Shown piece after piece: positions 27,281 to 35,570 of a stretch of DNA of 64,000 nucleotides (position 1 is the first letter of the stretch; each line of letters starts with the position of its first letter). The position numbers were made by a program, and so were the translations under genes. The notes below the pieces were generated by a model. That model saw nothing but the letters and a program-made list of their open reading frames with translations. It did no database searches and had not been told where the DNA came from. This DNA is from UBA981 sp942490995 (GTDB taxonomy: Bacteria; Pseudomonadota; Gammaproteobacteria; Ga0077536), in the NCBI GenBank assembly GCA_942490995.1, contig CALOBG010000014.1:186001-250000 (forward strand). Reading direction: 5' to 3'.

Positions 27281-27359
27281 AACGACCTCAACGACTTGCG
27301 CGCAGCACCTTGACCCGAGAAGGCTGATTCCCCTGCGCGTTCGAGGAGTTGAGGTCGTT
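27281..27359. repeat. 12-bp inverted repeat behind the internal attachment copy
   Basis: AACGACCTCAAC (27281-27292) and GTTGAGGTCGTT (27348-27359) flank a 55-nt block that includes TTGCGCGCAG and CCCCTGCGCG. A related block with the same two motifs stands behind the left island end at 24915-24958. It could be a recombinase/excisionase binding arm of the element end. The remainder of 27134-27491 shows no gene. Confidence 0.55.
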
Positions 27360-27478
27360 ACCCAGCGGATCCGTCCACGTGATCGAAGTGATTCCGGCTT
27401 GTCGAATGCCGGGTTCAGCGCGTCCTGTTCGCTCCGACCCCGACGGTGTCGGCGGCGTTGGTCGACACGACACGCTGG

Positions 27479-27484
27479 TATCGT
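27479..27484 (+). promoter_or_regulatory. -10 box TATCGT, leaderless type
   Basis: TATCGT ends 7 nt before the ATG at 27492 of the YbjQ-family gene. Confidence 0.5.
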
Positions 27485-27491
27485 GCCTGCG

Positions 27492-28049
27492 ATGGCGATC
27501 CACCAAGTCCAGCTGAGCTGCGACACGTGCAAGACCAAGACGCCCCACCGGTTCGAGTATCCATCCGCTGACTACGCGAACACGGCGATGTGCGAGCGAT
27601 GCGAGACCGTGCGCGACGTCTCCATCGAGGTTCGCAATCAGCTACCGGCGAGCCCCGAGGACCAGCCACCTGAACCACCAGCAGTCGCGTTGACGACCGC
27701 ACCGTCGCTGGCTGGCTACGAGATCGCCGAGACGATCGAGATCATCACCGCTGAGTGCGCCCTCGGCATGTCGATGTTCACCGACCTCTTTGCCGGTGTA
27801 CGCGACCTCGTCGGCGGCCGAAGCAAAGGCGTGCAGAACGCCCTACGCGATGCCCGAAAGATCTGCTTGGCTGAGCTCCGGAAGGAAGCGTCCGAGCTGA
27901 ACGCCAACGCCGTGATCGGAGTGCGCCTCGACTACAGCGAGATCTCGGGCGGCGGCAAGTCGATGCTCTTCCTTGTCGCCAGCGGAACTGCCGTTCGCGT
28001 TGTCTCGATCCAAGACATCCTTGCGGCGGACTCGGACAGCGAGCACTGA
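27492..28049 (+). CDS. Zn-finger/YbjQ-family (UPF0145) protein
   Basis: A 185-residue protein. An N-terminal CDTC...CERC zinc finger (residues ~10-40) is followed by a Pro-rich linker and a YbjQ/UPF0145 domain: YEIAETIEIITAECALGMSM, FAGVRDLVGGRSKG, ELNANAVIGVRLDYSEI and VASGTAVRVV. YbjQ proteins form pentamers of uncertain role, sometimes described as heavy-metal-binding-like. The ATG at 27492 is supported by a -10 box 7 nt upstream. First gene of the right sub-element. Confidence 0.87.
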   Translation: MAIHQVQLSCDTCKTKTPHRFEYPSADYANTAMCERCETVRDVSIEVRNQLPASPEDQPPEPPAVALTTAPSLAGYEIAETIEIITAECALGMSMFTDLFAGVRDLVGGRSKGVQNALRDARKICLAELRKEASELNANAVIGVRLDYSEISGGGKSMLFLVASGTAVRVVSIQDILAADSDSEH

Positions 28050-28058
28050 GTCGATCGA

Positions 28059-28083
28059 GGAGCCGGCGGATTCGAACCCCGTC
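28059..28083 (-). other. tRNA/tmRNA T-arm-like fragment
   Basis: The minus strand reads GACGGGGTTCGAATCCGCCG then GCTCC, like the T-arm and acceptor end of a tRNA or tmRNA, with imperfect stem pairing and no remaining gene body. It may be another attachment-site scar. Confidence 0.3.
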
Positions 28084-28086
28084 GCG

Positions 28087-28515
28087 CTAGTCTACGAGGG
28101 CCTGGGGGTCGATCTTGTCAATACGTCCGTCGTCAGTCATTCTGAGCATCGCGCGGATACACATTCTGTACTTTGGATTAACGAATCGATACTCATCCCC
28201 CTTAGCGGTGCGACGAATAATCGGGGAAGGAGCACTCGACAGATCACCAAGTGCCCCGGACACGTTTAAGAGTGATCCCATCGGTGTCAAGAAACGCATC
28301 CCGAACCACTCGCTCAATGTCACTATATCGGAACTCGTTGCCGTCGAACTGACCCAGCGCGTAGATCACCTGATTCCGACGACCAGCACGAGTCTCACGG
28401 GAGTTCATCGCAGCCTCGATGGCTGTGTAGCTGCTGAACAGGGACGTTCGGATCCAGCGCTTGTTCGCATGCTCAATGGTCGTGGCGTCCACAATCCCGG
28501 CGTTGTCTTCAGCAC
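28087..28515 (-). pseudogene. C-terminal fragment of an ATPase-like protein, truncated and frameshifted
   Basis: In one frame the minus strand reads TTIEHANKRWIRTSLFSSYT, then EAAMNSRETRAGRRNQVIYA and YSDIERVVRDAFLDTDGITL; after a frameshift near 28262 it continues GALGDLSSAPSPIIRRTAKG, EYRFVNPKYRMCIRAML and ends at QALVD. The order suggests a winged-helix tail of the kind at the C-terminus of AAA+ ATPases (fVnPkYrmciR..L). The 5' part is lost where the transposase fragment begins. Parent family not certain. Confidence 0.55.
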
Positions 28516-28528
28516 ACCTCGCTAGCCG

Positions 28529-29659
28529 GTGGAGATCGAGCGGTCGGTGTTCCGCCGCGACGGTGAACGCAACGCCAAGGTCGTCGATCCGGTGGGCCTG
28601 CAGGTCGGCGTGGTCGATGGCGCTTGGCTGCCCCAGACCGCGCTCGCGATGGCACACCACGTCCAGCAAGGTACGCCGCGCGAGGCCAAGGCGAGCGCCA
28701 CGAAGACCGGTCGGTTGCTCTACTCGACGTCGAGCTTCGACCGGGTCACGCACGCCGTCGGCGAGCTGTACGCTGCGCGCAACGTCGAGATCGAGGACGC
28801 GTTGATCACCTCGTACGAGCCGCCCGCCGAGGCGCGGAGCGTCAGCGTGGGCCTCGACCGCGTGTCGCTGCCGATGATCGAGCCACGTGCGCGACCGCCG
28901 GGGCGACCGCGCAAGGGCGCGGCGAAGCGCCCGATCACCGTGGCGTGGCGCATGGCCTGGGTCGCGACCGTGACCCTGCACGACAAGGACGGGGCCGCGC
29001 TACACACGATCCGCTACGGCGCGATGCCCGACGACGGCGCCGGTAGTCTGCTGCACGGGATCGCGGGCGACGTCCGCGAGTTGCTCGCGAAGCGCCCGCG
29101 CCTCAAGGTCGCGTTGCTCAGCGACGGCGCACACGACGTCGTCCACCAACTCGCCACCGAAGTCGGCGGACGGCTCGACCGCAAGGTCGTCCAGGTCGTC
29201 GACTTCTGGCACCTCGTCGAGAAGCTCGCTGCCGCGGCCCCGCTTCTCGACGGCGATCCGAAGGCGCGGCTCGCCCGCTGGCGTCTGCGGCTGCTCAACG
29301 TCGAGCACGCGGCGACCGACATCCTGCATGAGCTACGCGACTCGGGACGTGAGTGCGTGGTGGTCGGCGCGGTCGGCAGCCAGCCGGTCCACGAAGCGAT
29401 GACCTACCTCGACAACCACCGCGCGCGGATGAACTACGCCTCCGTTCGCGCGGCTGGCTTGCCGATCGGCAGCGGAAACGTCGAGGCCACGTGCAAGACC
29501 CTCGTCCAGGTCCGGATGAAGCGGGCCGGATCGCGATGGAACGCCGACACCGGCCGCCACGTCCTTCGACTCCGCGCGCTCGCTGTCAGCGATCGCTGGG
29601 ACGAGGCGATCGATCTCACGCTGCGACCGCTGCGGAAGTCGGTCCGAGTCGCGGCGTGA
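28529..29659 (+). mobile_element. ISKra4-type transposase, N-terminally truncated
   Basis: 376 residues matching the C-terminal two thirds of ISKra4-family transposases: RPRLKVALLSDGAHDVVHQL (catalytic-core Asp region), VVQVVDFWHLVEKL, then YLDNHRARMNYASVRAAGLP followed by IGSGNVEATCKTLVQVRMKR and SRWNADTGRHVLRLRAL. The usual N-terminal ~100 residues are missing and an in-frame stop lies just upstream (28523). Terminal inverted repeats were not identified. It adjoins a truncated gene on the opposite strand, which it or its loss may have disrupted. Confidence 0.8.
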
Positions 29660-29877
29660 TCAGGATGAGAAGCACACCCCTTGGTCCTGAACGATCGCCC
29701 CGGCGCCGTTTCGCATTTGGCGTTCACTCTTCCACCCCATTCGGGCGATGTCGTCCCCAGCCCCCGGGCGAAGTTGATTCCCCCACCCTTTGCCAGCTAC
29801 TGCCACCACTCGATGTGGCACAACTCAACTTCGCTGCTGTCGCCTGCGCTGCGGCCATTCTGGAGGATGACGAACTC

Positions 29878-30639
29878 ATGCGAAATTCTGCACTTGGTGC
29901 GGCGCTGCTCCTTGCCCTTTGGAGTTGCAAGTTCTCGACAACCGGCCTCGGGCTCAACAGTTCGTCCGAGCCGGATGGCCAGCCCGCCGCGCAACCCGGG
30001 AACGTCCGCATCCCGAACATGTTCCGGATGCAGAAGGACGCCGCACTCGCGGCGCTGAAGAGGGCCGGCTTCCAGGGATCCGTCTCCGACGACAGCAGCC
30101 TCTGCGGAAGCGTCGTCGAAGGACAGATCATTGAACTTGGCGAGGTCTGCTACCACCACCCCGTCGCTGGTGCCGAACAGCCCGCGAGGCTGCCCCTAAC
30201 GCTGCGGGTTCAGACCGAAGATCCACGCCACGGCCGAATCGGGGACCACCTTGAGTGGCACCTGATGCCCGATGTCATCGGCATGCCGCTCGCGCGTGCG
30301 AAGCAAGCGATGAAGGATGCAGGATTCACCGAAGAACGGACTCGCATCAGCGTACGCGACGACGGCGGGTGCAAGCCGCTACACGTCTGCCAGACGTTCC
30401 CCGAAGTTCTCACGCGCAGCGGCATCAACAGCGACCGTGTTCTGATCGTTCAGGCTGATCCGAGCACAACGAAGAAGCCGGAACCTGCAAGGCCCGAGGT
30501 CCCGGCGAGCGACAGCGAACAGGCGCCCCCCCCGAAGGAGCCGAAGCCTGATGCTGCGCGAGACACGGGCGAGGACCCTGACCACGACACCGACACCGAA
30601 GACACCAACCCGATCGTCGAGGACGACGACTACTTCTAG
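29878..30639 (+). CDS. PASTA-domain lipoprotein
   Basis: A 253-residue lipoprotein (ATG at 29878 after GGAGG at 29862): signal peptide LGAALLLALWSC, then two PASTA-like modules beginning VRIPNMFRMQKDAALAALKR and HLMPDVIGMPLARAKQAMKD, and an acidic, Pro-rich C-terminal tail (~200-253). Four Cys (LCGS, EVCYHH, GGCKP, HVCQT) are likely disulfide-bonded. PASTA modules usually bind cell-wall muropeptides or beta-lactams, so peptidoglycan contact is inferred. It is 15 nt before the secreted helical-repeat gene and probably in one operon. Confidence 0.8.
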   Translation: MRNSALGAALLLALWSCKFSTTGLGLNSSSEPDGQPAAQPGNVRIPNMFRMQKDAALAALKRAGFQGSVSDDSSLCGSVVEGQIIELGEVCYHHPVAGAEQPARLPLTLRVQTEDPRHGRIGDHLEWHLMPDVIGMPLARAKQAMKDAGFTEERTRISVRDDGGCKPLHVCQTFPEVLTRSGINSDRVLIVQADPSTTKKPEPARPEVPASDSEQAPPPKEPKPDAARDTGEDPDHDTDTEDTNPIVEDDDYF

Positions 30640-30654
30640 GAGAGGGTGACTGTC

Positions 30655-32703
30655 ATGAAAAGACTAACCATCGCAGCATCCGTGGTCGCTGTCGGCATCG
30701 TCTCCGTGGCCCTGTGGGCCTACGCGGATGAGGGGTCGGACCGAAAAAACTATATCGACAAGATCGAGGATCTCCTGGAAGACACCGCCGACTACTTGGA
30801 CGGTGTTGTCGGAGATTCGTCGGCCAGCGACATCGACTATGCGATCCGCAAAGCCGATGACGTGGCGGACGTCGTCGATGACCTCAAGGACGTCAAAGGC
30901 AATGACTCCACCGCAAACGAAATGGTGTCGAAGTACCCAGGCTACGTAAACAAGTTCAAGGAGTCGGCGCAGGCGCTCAAGAAGCTCAAGGAGCGACAGT
31001 ACAGCGTCGATAAGCTCTCGCCGCTTTGTGCTGAGGCGAGCAAGCGACTTGCCGAGACGATCCGGACCTACGTGGACAAGAAGGACCTCGACGGACTCCA
31101 GAAGATCCCGGAGATGGCCGAGATGATGGGAAAGCCGATTGCGCAACAGCTGACGGATGGTAAGCGCGACGAAAGCGAGCTGCAGCGCTTGAGCGGTAAC
31201 GCGAAGCAGTTCTCGGACACACACGGCGAATGGTCCGACGTCAAGAGCGAGTTGCACGAGAGCGCGACTGCCATCTGGGACTACTGGGAAGACAAGTGGG
31301 AAGACGCCGAGAAGGTCTGCAAGGACTGGGACGACTGGGACGATCACCCGGCCGTCAAGAAGGCAATGACCGACCTTGGCGACACCGACAAGTTGCGTGC
31401 CGCGATTATCAAGAAGTTCGACGAGGACCTCAAAGAAACCGCGAGTCAACTTCGCGAAGTTCACCGCTCGACCTCTTTCGACTACGCCACAACGAAGCGA
31501 CAGGCCGACAAGATCGAACGCGGGATCAACAACCTCGACAAGATCAAGGGAACGGATAGACGCGCGAACGAGATCGTGGACAAATGGCCAGGCTACATCA
31601 CGGAGTACAAGGCCGCGCTCTTGCAGCTCAGTGCGATCAAGCAGCGGCAGTACAAGCTCGACGAGCTGCCGAAGAAGTGTGAGGACTGGGAACGCGACCT
31701 CGTGTACAAAGCAAAGAACCTCGCGTCGAAAAAGGATCTCCTCGCGCTACGGGACCTCGTCAAGGAAGCCAACGAGATCGGAGCCAAGGTCAAGACCGGG
31801 CTCAAGAACGCCGACGACAACAAGTCGAACCGACAGCGCGAGCGCGATGACGCTAGGCGCTTGTCACTCAGCGATGCTGGCTGGCGCGATATCTCGGACA
31901 ATCTGAAGGATTCCGCATCGGGCATCTACAACTACTGGGAGAAGGCGCTCGATAACGCCCATCGGTCCTGTGACGAGATCGCGAAAGGCTCCAAGCACAA
32001 GGACTTCGCGGATCAGCTCGAAGATCTCGAAGATGAGACCGAAGACAAGATCGAGGCGCTCACGACCAAGGTGAACCAGTACATCACGGATCGACGCGCG
32101 GTAACCAAGATGGACCAGGACAATCTCAAGGACCTGATAAACGACATCTGCAAGCTGGACATCGAGTCATCGAGCGACGAGGCGACGCGCAAGGCCAACG
32201 ACATGACCAGCGAGATGCAGCGCAACGTGACCGCGAAGTACGACGAGTTGGTCAAACGCTACGAGGTGCTCTTGAATGAGGCAGAGCAGTACGAGGCGTT
32301 TCCCAAGGGCGCCGACCTGCTCAAGAAGTTGCGCGGGGACAAGGATACGCTCGACAACATCAAGGATGGGATTCCGAAGGGGATGAACAATCCGAAGATC
32401 GCGGCGGCCACGAAGTACGGGCAAGACAAGCACAAGGACATGCAGGGAAGCTCAACGTATCAGTGTACAGAAAAGGAGTTCCCTGCTAACGGCGGACGCG
32501 CAGACTGCGTCAGTGTTCCTCAGTGCACGATTTGGGAATTCAAGCCCAGCTCACATGACCCAAGCGCTGCGCAGAACCAAGTTGACGGCTATCTTTCGGA
32601 CGTGAACAAGCACTACAAGGGGCGGTCGGAGGCAGACCATTGTTGGGCTGATGGAAAGTCGGGATTCGCACCCAAGGTCAAGACCTATGAGGCATGCAAG
32701 TGA
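30655..32703 (+). CDS. Secreted helical-repeat protein with PD-(D/E)XK-like C-terminus
   Basis: A 682-residue protein. A signal peptide (MKRLTIAASVVAVGIVSVAL, cleavage after AYA) is followed by two related ~210-residue charged helical units; matching landmarks are KLKERQYSVDKLSPLC / AIKQRQYKLDELPKKC and WDYWEDKWEDAEKVC / YNYWEKALDNAHRSC, each with a Cys pair. A third partial unit follows. The last ~83 residues are different: Cys-rich, with RADCVSVPQCTIWEFKPSS (Asp ~617, Glu ~628, Lys ~630), a PD-(D/E)XK-like spacing, then SAAQNQVDGYL. A nuclease or inactive relative is possible. The ATG at 30655 follows AGGAGAGG. Function unknown. Confidence 0.8.
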   Translation: MKRLTIAASVVAVGIVSVALWAYADEGSDRKNYIDKIEDLLEDTADYLDGVVGDSSASDIDYAIRKADDVADVVDDLKDVKGNDSTANEMVSKYPGYVNKFKESAQALKKLKERQYSVDKLSPLCAEASKRLAETIRTYVDKKDLDGLQKIPEMAEMMGKPIAQQLTDGKRDESELQRLSGNAKQFSDTHGEWSDVKSELHESATAIWDYWEDKWEDAEKVCKDWDDWDDHPAVKKAMTDLGDTDKLRAAIIKKFDEDLKETASQLREVHRSTSFDYATTKRQADKIERGINNLDKIKGTDRRANEIVDKWPGYITEYKAALLQLSAIKQRQYKLDELPKKCEDWERDLVYKAKNLASKKDLLALRDLVKEANEIGAKVKTGLKNADDNKSNRQRERDDARRLSLSDAGWRDISDNLKDSASGIYNYWEKALDNAHRSCDEIAKGSKHKDFADQLEDLEDETEDKIEALTTKVNQYITDRRAVTKMDQDNLKDLINDICKLDIESSSDEATRKANDMTSEMQRNVTAKYDELVKRYEVLLNEAEQYEAFPKGADLLKKLRGDKDTLDNIKDGIPKGMNNPKIAAATKYGQDKHKDMQGSSTYQCTEKEFPANGGRADCVSVPQCTIWEFKPSSHDPSAAQNQVDGYLSDVNKHYKGRSEADHCWADGKSGFAPKVKTYEACK

Positions 32704-32749
32704 GTCATGCTTTCGTCGCTGCGCGTAGCGTCCGCGGTTAGGAGTTGTC

Positions 32750-34531
32750 GTGGGGTATTCGATTACATACACGCTGGTTCGCGACCAGCCGCTCACCGAT
32801 GCCGAGCGCGTTCGCCTGGCGCGGCACGCGATCGGTTGGCAAAAGAAGGAATGGCCCGGCGAGAGCTATCGGCTCGATATCACCACGGACCGCCGAGCCG
32901 ATGGGCTGCTCGCGTGGGGCTTCGTCAAGCCTGAGACCTACGACGGCTGGGATACGCAGCAGCTCTTCGACGCGCTCAAGGAGCTGCGGGCCGTCGTAGA
33001 CGACGCGGCCCTGTGGGTCGATGACGATGTCCAGAGCGTGGGGTGGAGTGAGGCGAGCGGTTCGTATGAGCTTGATCCAGCCCTACACGTCGAGGGACCC
33101 GATGTCGATCTCGCTGGGGAATTCGTCGCCCCGGGCGAGCTGATCAGCCCGGTGGGCCTCGATGAGGTGTTGCCGCCCGCCCTCGTTCAAGCCGTGACGG
33201 CTGTGATCAACAACGACAAGCCGGATACCGCGCTCCTCAATCGCGCACCCTCGATCCGTAAGCTGCTCGGGGCGATCCCAGAACTGGAGAACAACGAGGC
33301 AGCGCAGCGCGCCGTCGAGGCGGCACTGGACGCGGCCAACTCGACGACCGTCGCCGTTCTCGGCATCAGCGCATCGACGACGCACCGCAGCTCTGATCGA
33401 TACGTCAGCAAGGTTCTCGAACGCATCGATCGTGCCGACGACCTGGTTGAGCCGTTTCTCAAACGCTGGCGGAAGCAACCCAAGAGTAAGTACCACTGGG
33501 CAGATCTCCTCTCGCTATTCTCCAAGGAGTTGTTGGGGAAGCTGGCTGCTACCGACAATGTGCAAACAGAGCTGTTCTCGATTCTCGACGAATTGCTGGG
33601 CGAGCGTGAGTTCGAGCACGACGAGCGACCGTATCGACGACTCGAACAATCGATCAAACTGCTCGGGCACTCGAAGACCGAGGCAGCCGCGCGGCGACTC
33701 GTCGGGCTTGCGCGGCGCGATCGACATCGCTTTCAAGATGAGCGAGTGCGAAGCAGGCATCATAGCTATTTCCACCATGTGAAGATCCCCGTCATCGACG
33801 CGCTAGGCGCGATGGCATTTCCGAGGACGTTTGCGACGTTCGTCCTTGATCTCGATGCCCAACGCGGCATGTACTTCGGCCACGAAGGCATCGTCAAAGG
33901 GCTTTGTCGTGTGGATTTCCAACGCGCGATCCCGCTCCTAACGAACCTCGTCGAACTCGGAATATGGGTGGACGTCATCGCCGGGTCTCTGAGCGACGTC
34001 GAGGGGGACGGAGCCGCCGAGTTGCTCGTCCAGTTGACGCGCTATCCGCTCGACCACGTCCGCCGCACGGCGACGAGAGCATTGGCCAAGCGCGGACATT
34101 CGTTCTCCGATCCGCCGCCTCTTGGGCCCTGGTACGAGCGCGTTACTCACCTCGACGGCATGGTTCGCCGCGCAGCGTTCGAAGAAGTGGAGGAGACGAG
34201 GAATCTGTCGGATGTGCTCGCGATGGTGGCGGCCGAGGCGCTGGACCATGAGCTGAACCGGCCGCTCGGCGGTACCTCGACCGTCATGTGGTCCAATCGG
34301 CTCGCCGAGATGCCCAAAGAAGCGCATCACCTTCGCGTGCGCCATGCATGGGCACGCGAGTTCGCGGCGGGCCGCGACGACCAGGTGGTGCCGGGGTTGC
34401 TTGCACGCGTCGTCGAAGAGGGTGCGGCAGCGGTCGCCTCGACGTACCCTGAGTCACGGTTTCGGTTGTCAGATGAGATGCGCGCAGCTCTCGCCGTGGA
34501 GGAGCAAGAAGTCTGGGGCGAGCCTGCTTAG
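32750..34531 (+). CDS. HEAT-like repeat protein with conserved N-terminal domain
   Basis: A 593-residue cytosolic protein starting at GTG 32750 after AGGAG (32740-32744). Residues 1-110 (MGYSITYTLVRDQPLTDAER, LLAWGFVKPETYDGWDTQQL) form an alpha/beta domain seen in other myxobacterial hypothetical proteins. The rest is alpha-helical with HEAT-type spacing (TEAAARRLVGLARRDRHRF, VIDALGAMAFPRTFATFVL, VRRTATRALAKRGHSF). No signal peptide. It follows the secreted protein by 46 nt. HEAT proteins bind partners, so an immunity or chaperone role for its neighbour is possible but unproven. Confidence 0.75.
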   Translation: MGYSITYTLVRDQPLTDAERVRLARHAIGWQKKEWPGESYRLDITTDRRADGLLAWGFVKPETYDGWDTQQLFDALKELRAVVDDAALWVDDDVQSVGWSEASGSYELDPALHVEGPDVDLAGEFVAPGELISPVGLDEVLPPALVQAVTAVINNDKPDTALLNRAPSIRKLLGAIPELENNEAAQRAVEAALDAANSTTVAVLGISASTTHRSSDRYVSKVLERIDRADDLVEPFLKRWRKQPKSKYHWADLLSLFSKELLGKLAATDNVQTELFSILDELLGEREFEHDERPYRRLEQSIKLLGHSKTEAAARRLVGLARRDRHRFQDERVRSRHHSYFHHVKIPVIDALGAMAFPRTFATFVLDLDAQRGMYFGHEGIVKGLCRVDFQRAIPLLTNLVELGIWVDVIAGSLSDVEGDGAAELLVQLTRYPLDHVRRTATRALAKRGHSFSDPPPLGPWYERVTHLDGMVRRAAFEEVEETRNLSDVLAMVAAEALDHELNRPLGGTSTVMWSNRLAEMPKEAHHLRVRHAWAREFAAGRDDQVVPGLLARVVEEGAAAVASTYPESRFRLSDEMRAALAVEEQEVWGEPA

Positions 34532-34820
34532 CGCCGTCTGGGGAGAACGCGACGACCAAGTTGGCGTCATGCGCGTGCGGCGCGAGGTCGGCTACGCGGG
34601 GCCCGGGCCCGCGACGCTCGAGCTGCCGCGCCACTCGCACCACGCGGTGCAGCTCGCGCTTGAGTTCGCGCAGTTCTCGGCTCTCGGTCTGGAGCTTCGA
34701 GGCGCGCTCGGTGCCGCGAATTCCAGCCAGCGCCTGCCGTCGCAACTCCTCCAGCACAGCGGCGTGAACCGGTCAAGTCCCGCAATTTTGTGTGAATGCC
34801 TGAAGGGGGGACACGGGTCG
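34532..34820. other. Gene-free stretch with a possible transposase/integrase remnant
   Basis: On the minus strand a coiled-coil-like piece (LQTESRELRELKRELHRVV) suggests a fragment of an IS3-type OrfA or similar helical protein, without start or domain context. The plus strand should hold the lost N-terminal half of the recombinase but shows nothing alignable. Confidence 0.3.
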
Positions 34821-35336
34821 ATGGTGGTGGTTCACGAGGGGCGCCTGTTGTGGGTGCCGTTCGGCAAGACGCGGCGCTCGAAGCGGGCCCTCGAGGTTCC
34901 GGACCTGCTGACGCCGTACCTGCTCAAGCTCGCCGAAGGTCGCGCGCCCGAGGCGCAGCTGTTCGGCGGCGGCAAGCCGCATCACAAGCGGAAGCCCCGG
35001 AAGGCGGGGCGGAAGCGCGATCGGTACTGGGTGCTCTACCAGGTGAAGGCGATGTGCACGTGCACGGAAGCCAAGGTGCCCAAGGTCTGCGCGCACAGCC
35101 TGCGAGGCATGCACGCGACGCTGGCGACCGATGCGGGGGCGACGCCGCACCTGGTCGCGCAGGCGCTGGGTCACGGCTCGATCCAGGTGGCGGAGATGCA
35201 CTACACCGACCGCACCGCGGCGCACAGCGCCAAGACGCGGCGGGTGATGGGGCGGCTCGGCACGGATCGCATGCGCGCGGGAACGATCGATCCCGCGCGT
35301 ATGCTGCCGGAGTCCGTGGGGAACGGGGAACGGTGA
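34821..35336 (+). pseudogene. Tyrosine recombinase (integrase), C-terminal half only
   Basis: 171 residues with the second half of the catalytic domain: GKTRRSKRALEVP, then a Cys-bearing insertion (CTCTEAKVPKVC), HSLRGMHATLATDAG (box II HxxR), QALGHGS and the nucleophile Tyr in EMHYTD. The N-terminal DNA-binding domain and the first catalytic Arg are missing, so it cannot act alone. It ends 43 bp before the right attachment repeat, the position expected for the integrase of a tRNA-Leu element. Confidence 0.82.
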
Positions 35337-35378
35337 CCCGGTTCCCACGAAGGCGAGAAGGCTTTCCGGGCTTTCTCA

Positions 35379-35449
35379 ACCGACTGAAATGATGGTGCGA
35401 GAGAGGGGACTTGAACCCCTACCCGGTTAAGGACGGGAACCTAAATCCC
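35379..35449. repeat. Right island end: 71-bp direct repeat (attR-like)
   Basis: Identical to 24819-24889. It covers the tRNA-Leu 3' half and the 14 bp after it, ending at the 5' side of the anticodon stem, so the element rebuilds a complete tRNA on integration. Confidence 0.9.
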
Positions 35450-35476
35450 GCGCGTCTACCATTTCGCCACTCTCGC
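35393..35476 (-). tRNA. tRNA-Leu(UAG)
   Basis: An 84-nt cloverleaf with encoded CCA: acceptor stem GCGAGAG/CTCTCGC, anticodon stem-loop CGGGA-TTTAGGT-TCCCG with anticodon TAG, a long variable arm typical of class II tRNAs, and T-arm GGGG-TTCAAGT-CCCC. It is the integration target of the adjoining island and the only intact copy in the window. Confidence 0.95.
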
Positions 35477-35557
35477 GTGGCGGCAGTCCTACCACGGCCG
35501 GGAGGCGGTGGCATCGGGTGGCGCGGGCTCGGCGACAACCGGCCGAGCGGGCCGGGG

Positions 35558-35563
35558 TAGCAT
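35558..35563 (+). promoter_or_regulatory. -10 box TAGCAT, leaderless type
   Basis: TAGCAT ends 7 nt before the GTG at 35571; it supports that start for the 5'-nucleotidase lipoprotein. Confidence 0.55.
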
Positions 35564-35570
35564 CGACGGT

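Larger units (their letters stand above)
24819..35449. mobile_element. ~10.6-kb genomic island in tRNA-Leu(UAG)
   Basis: It is bounded by a perfect 71-bp direct repeat, with the right copy inside the intact tRNA-Leu gene and a tyrosine-recombinase remnant ending 43 bp inside it. GC is lower than in the following 28 kb. A diverged third copy of the tRNA 3' end at 27202-27274 divides it into two sub-elements (24.9-27.2 kb without an integrase and 27.3-35.4 kb with one). The truncated integrase and the internal IS suggest the island is no longer self-mobile. Class: tRNA-site-specific integrative element. Confidence 0.85.

Noticed and set aside
34532..34820. Complete IS3-type OrfA
   Set aside because: Only one coiled-coil-like stretch is visible; no helix-turn-helix start or partner OrfB.
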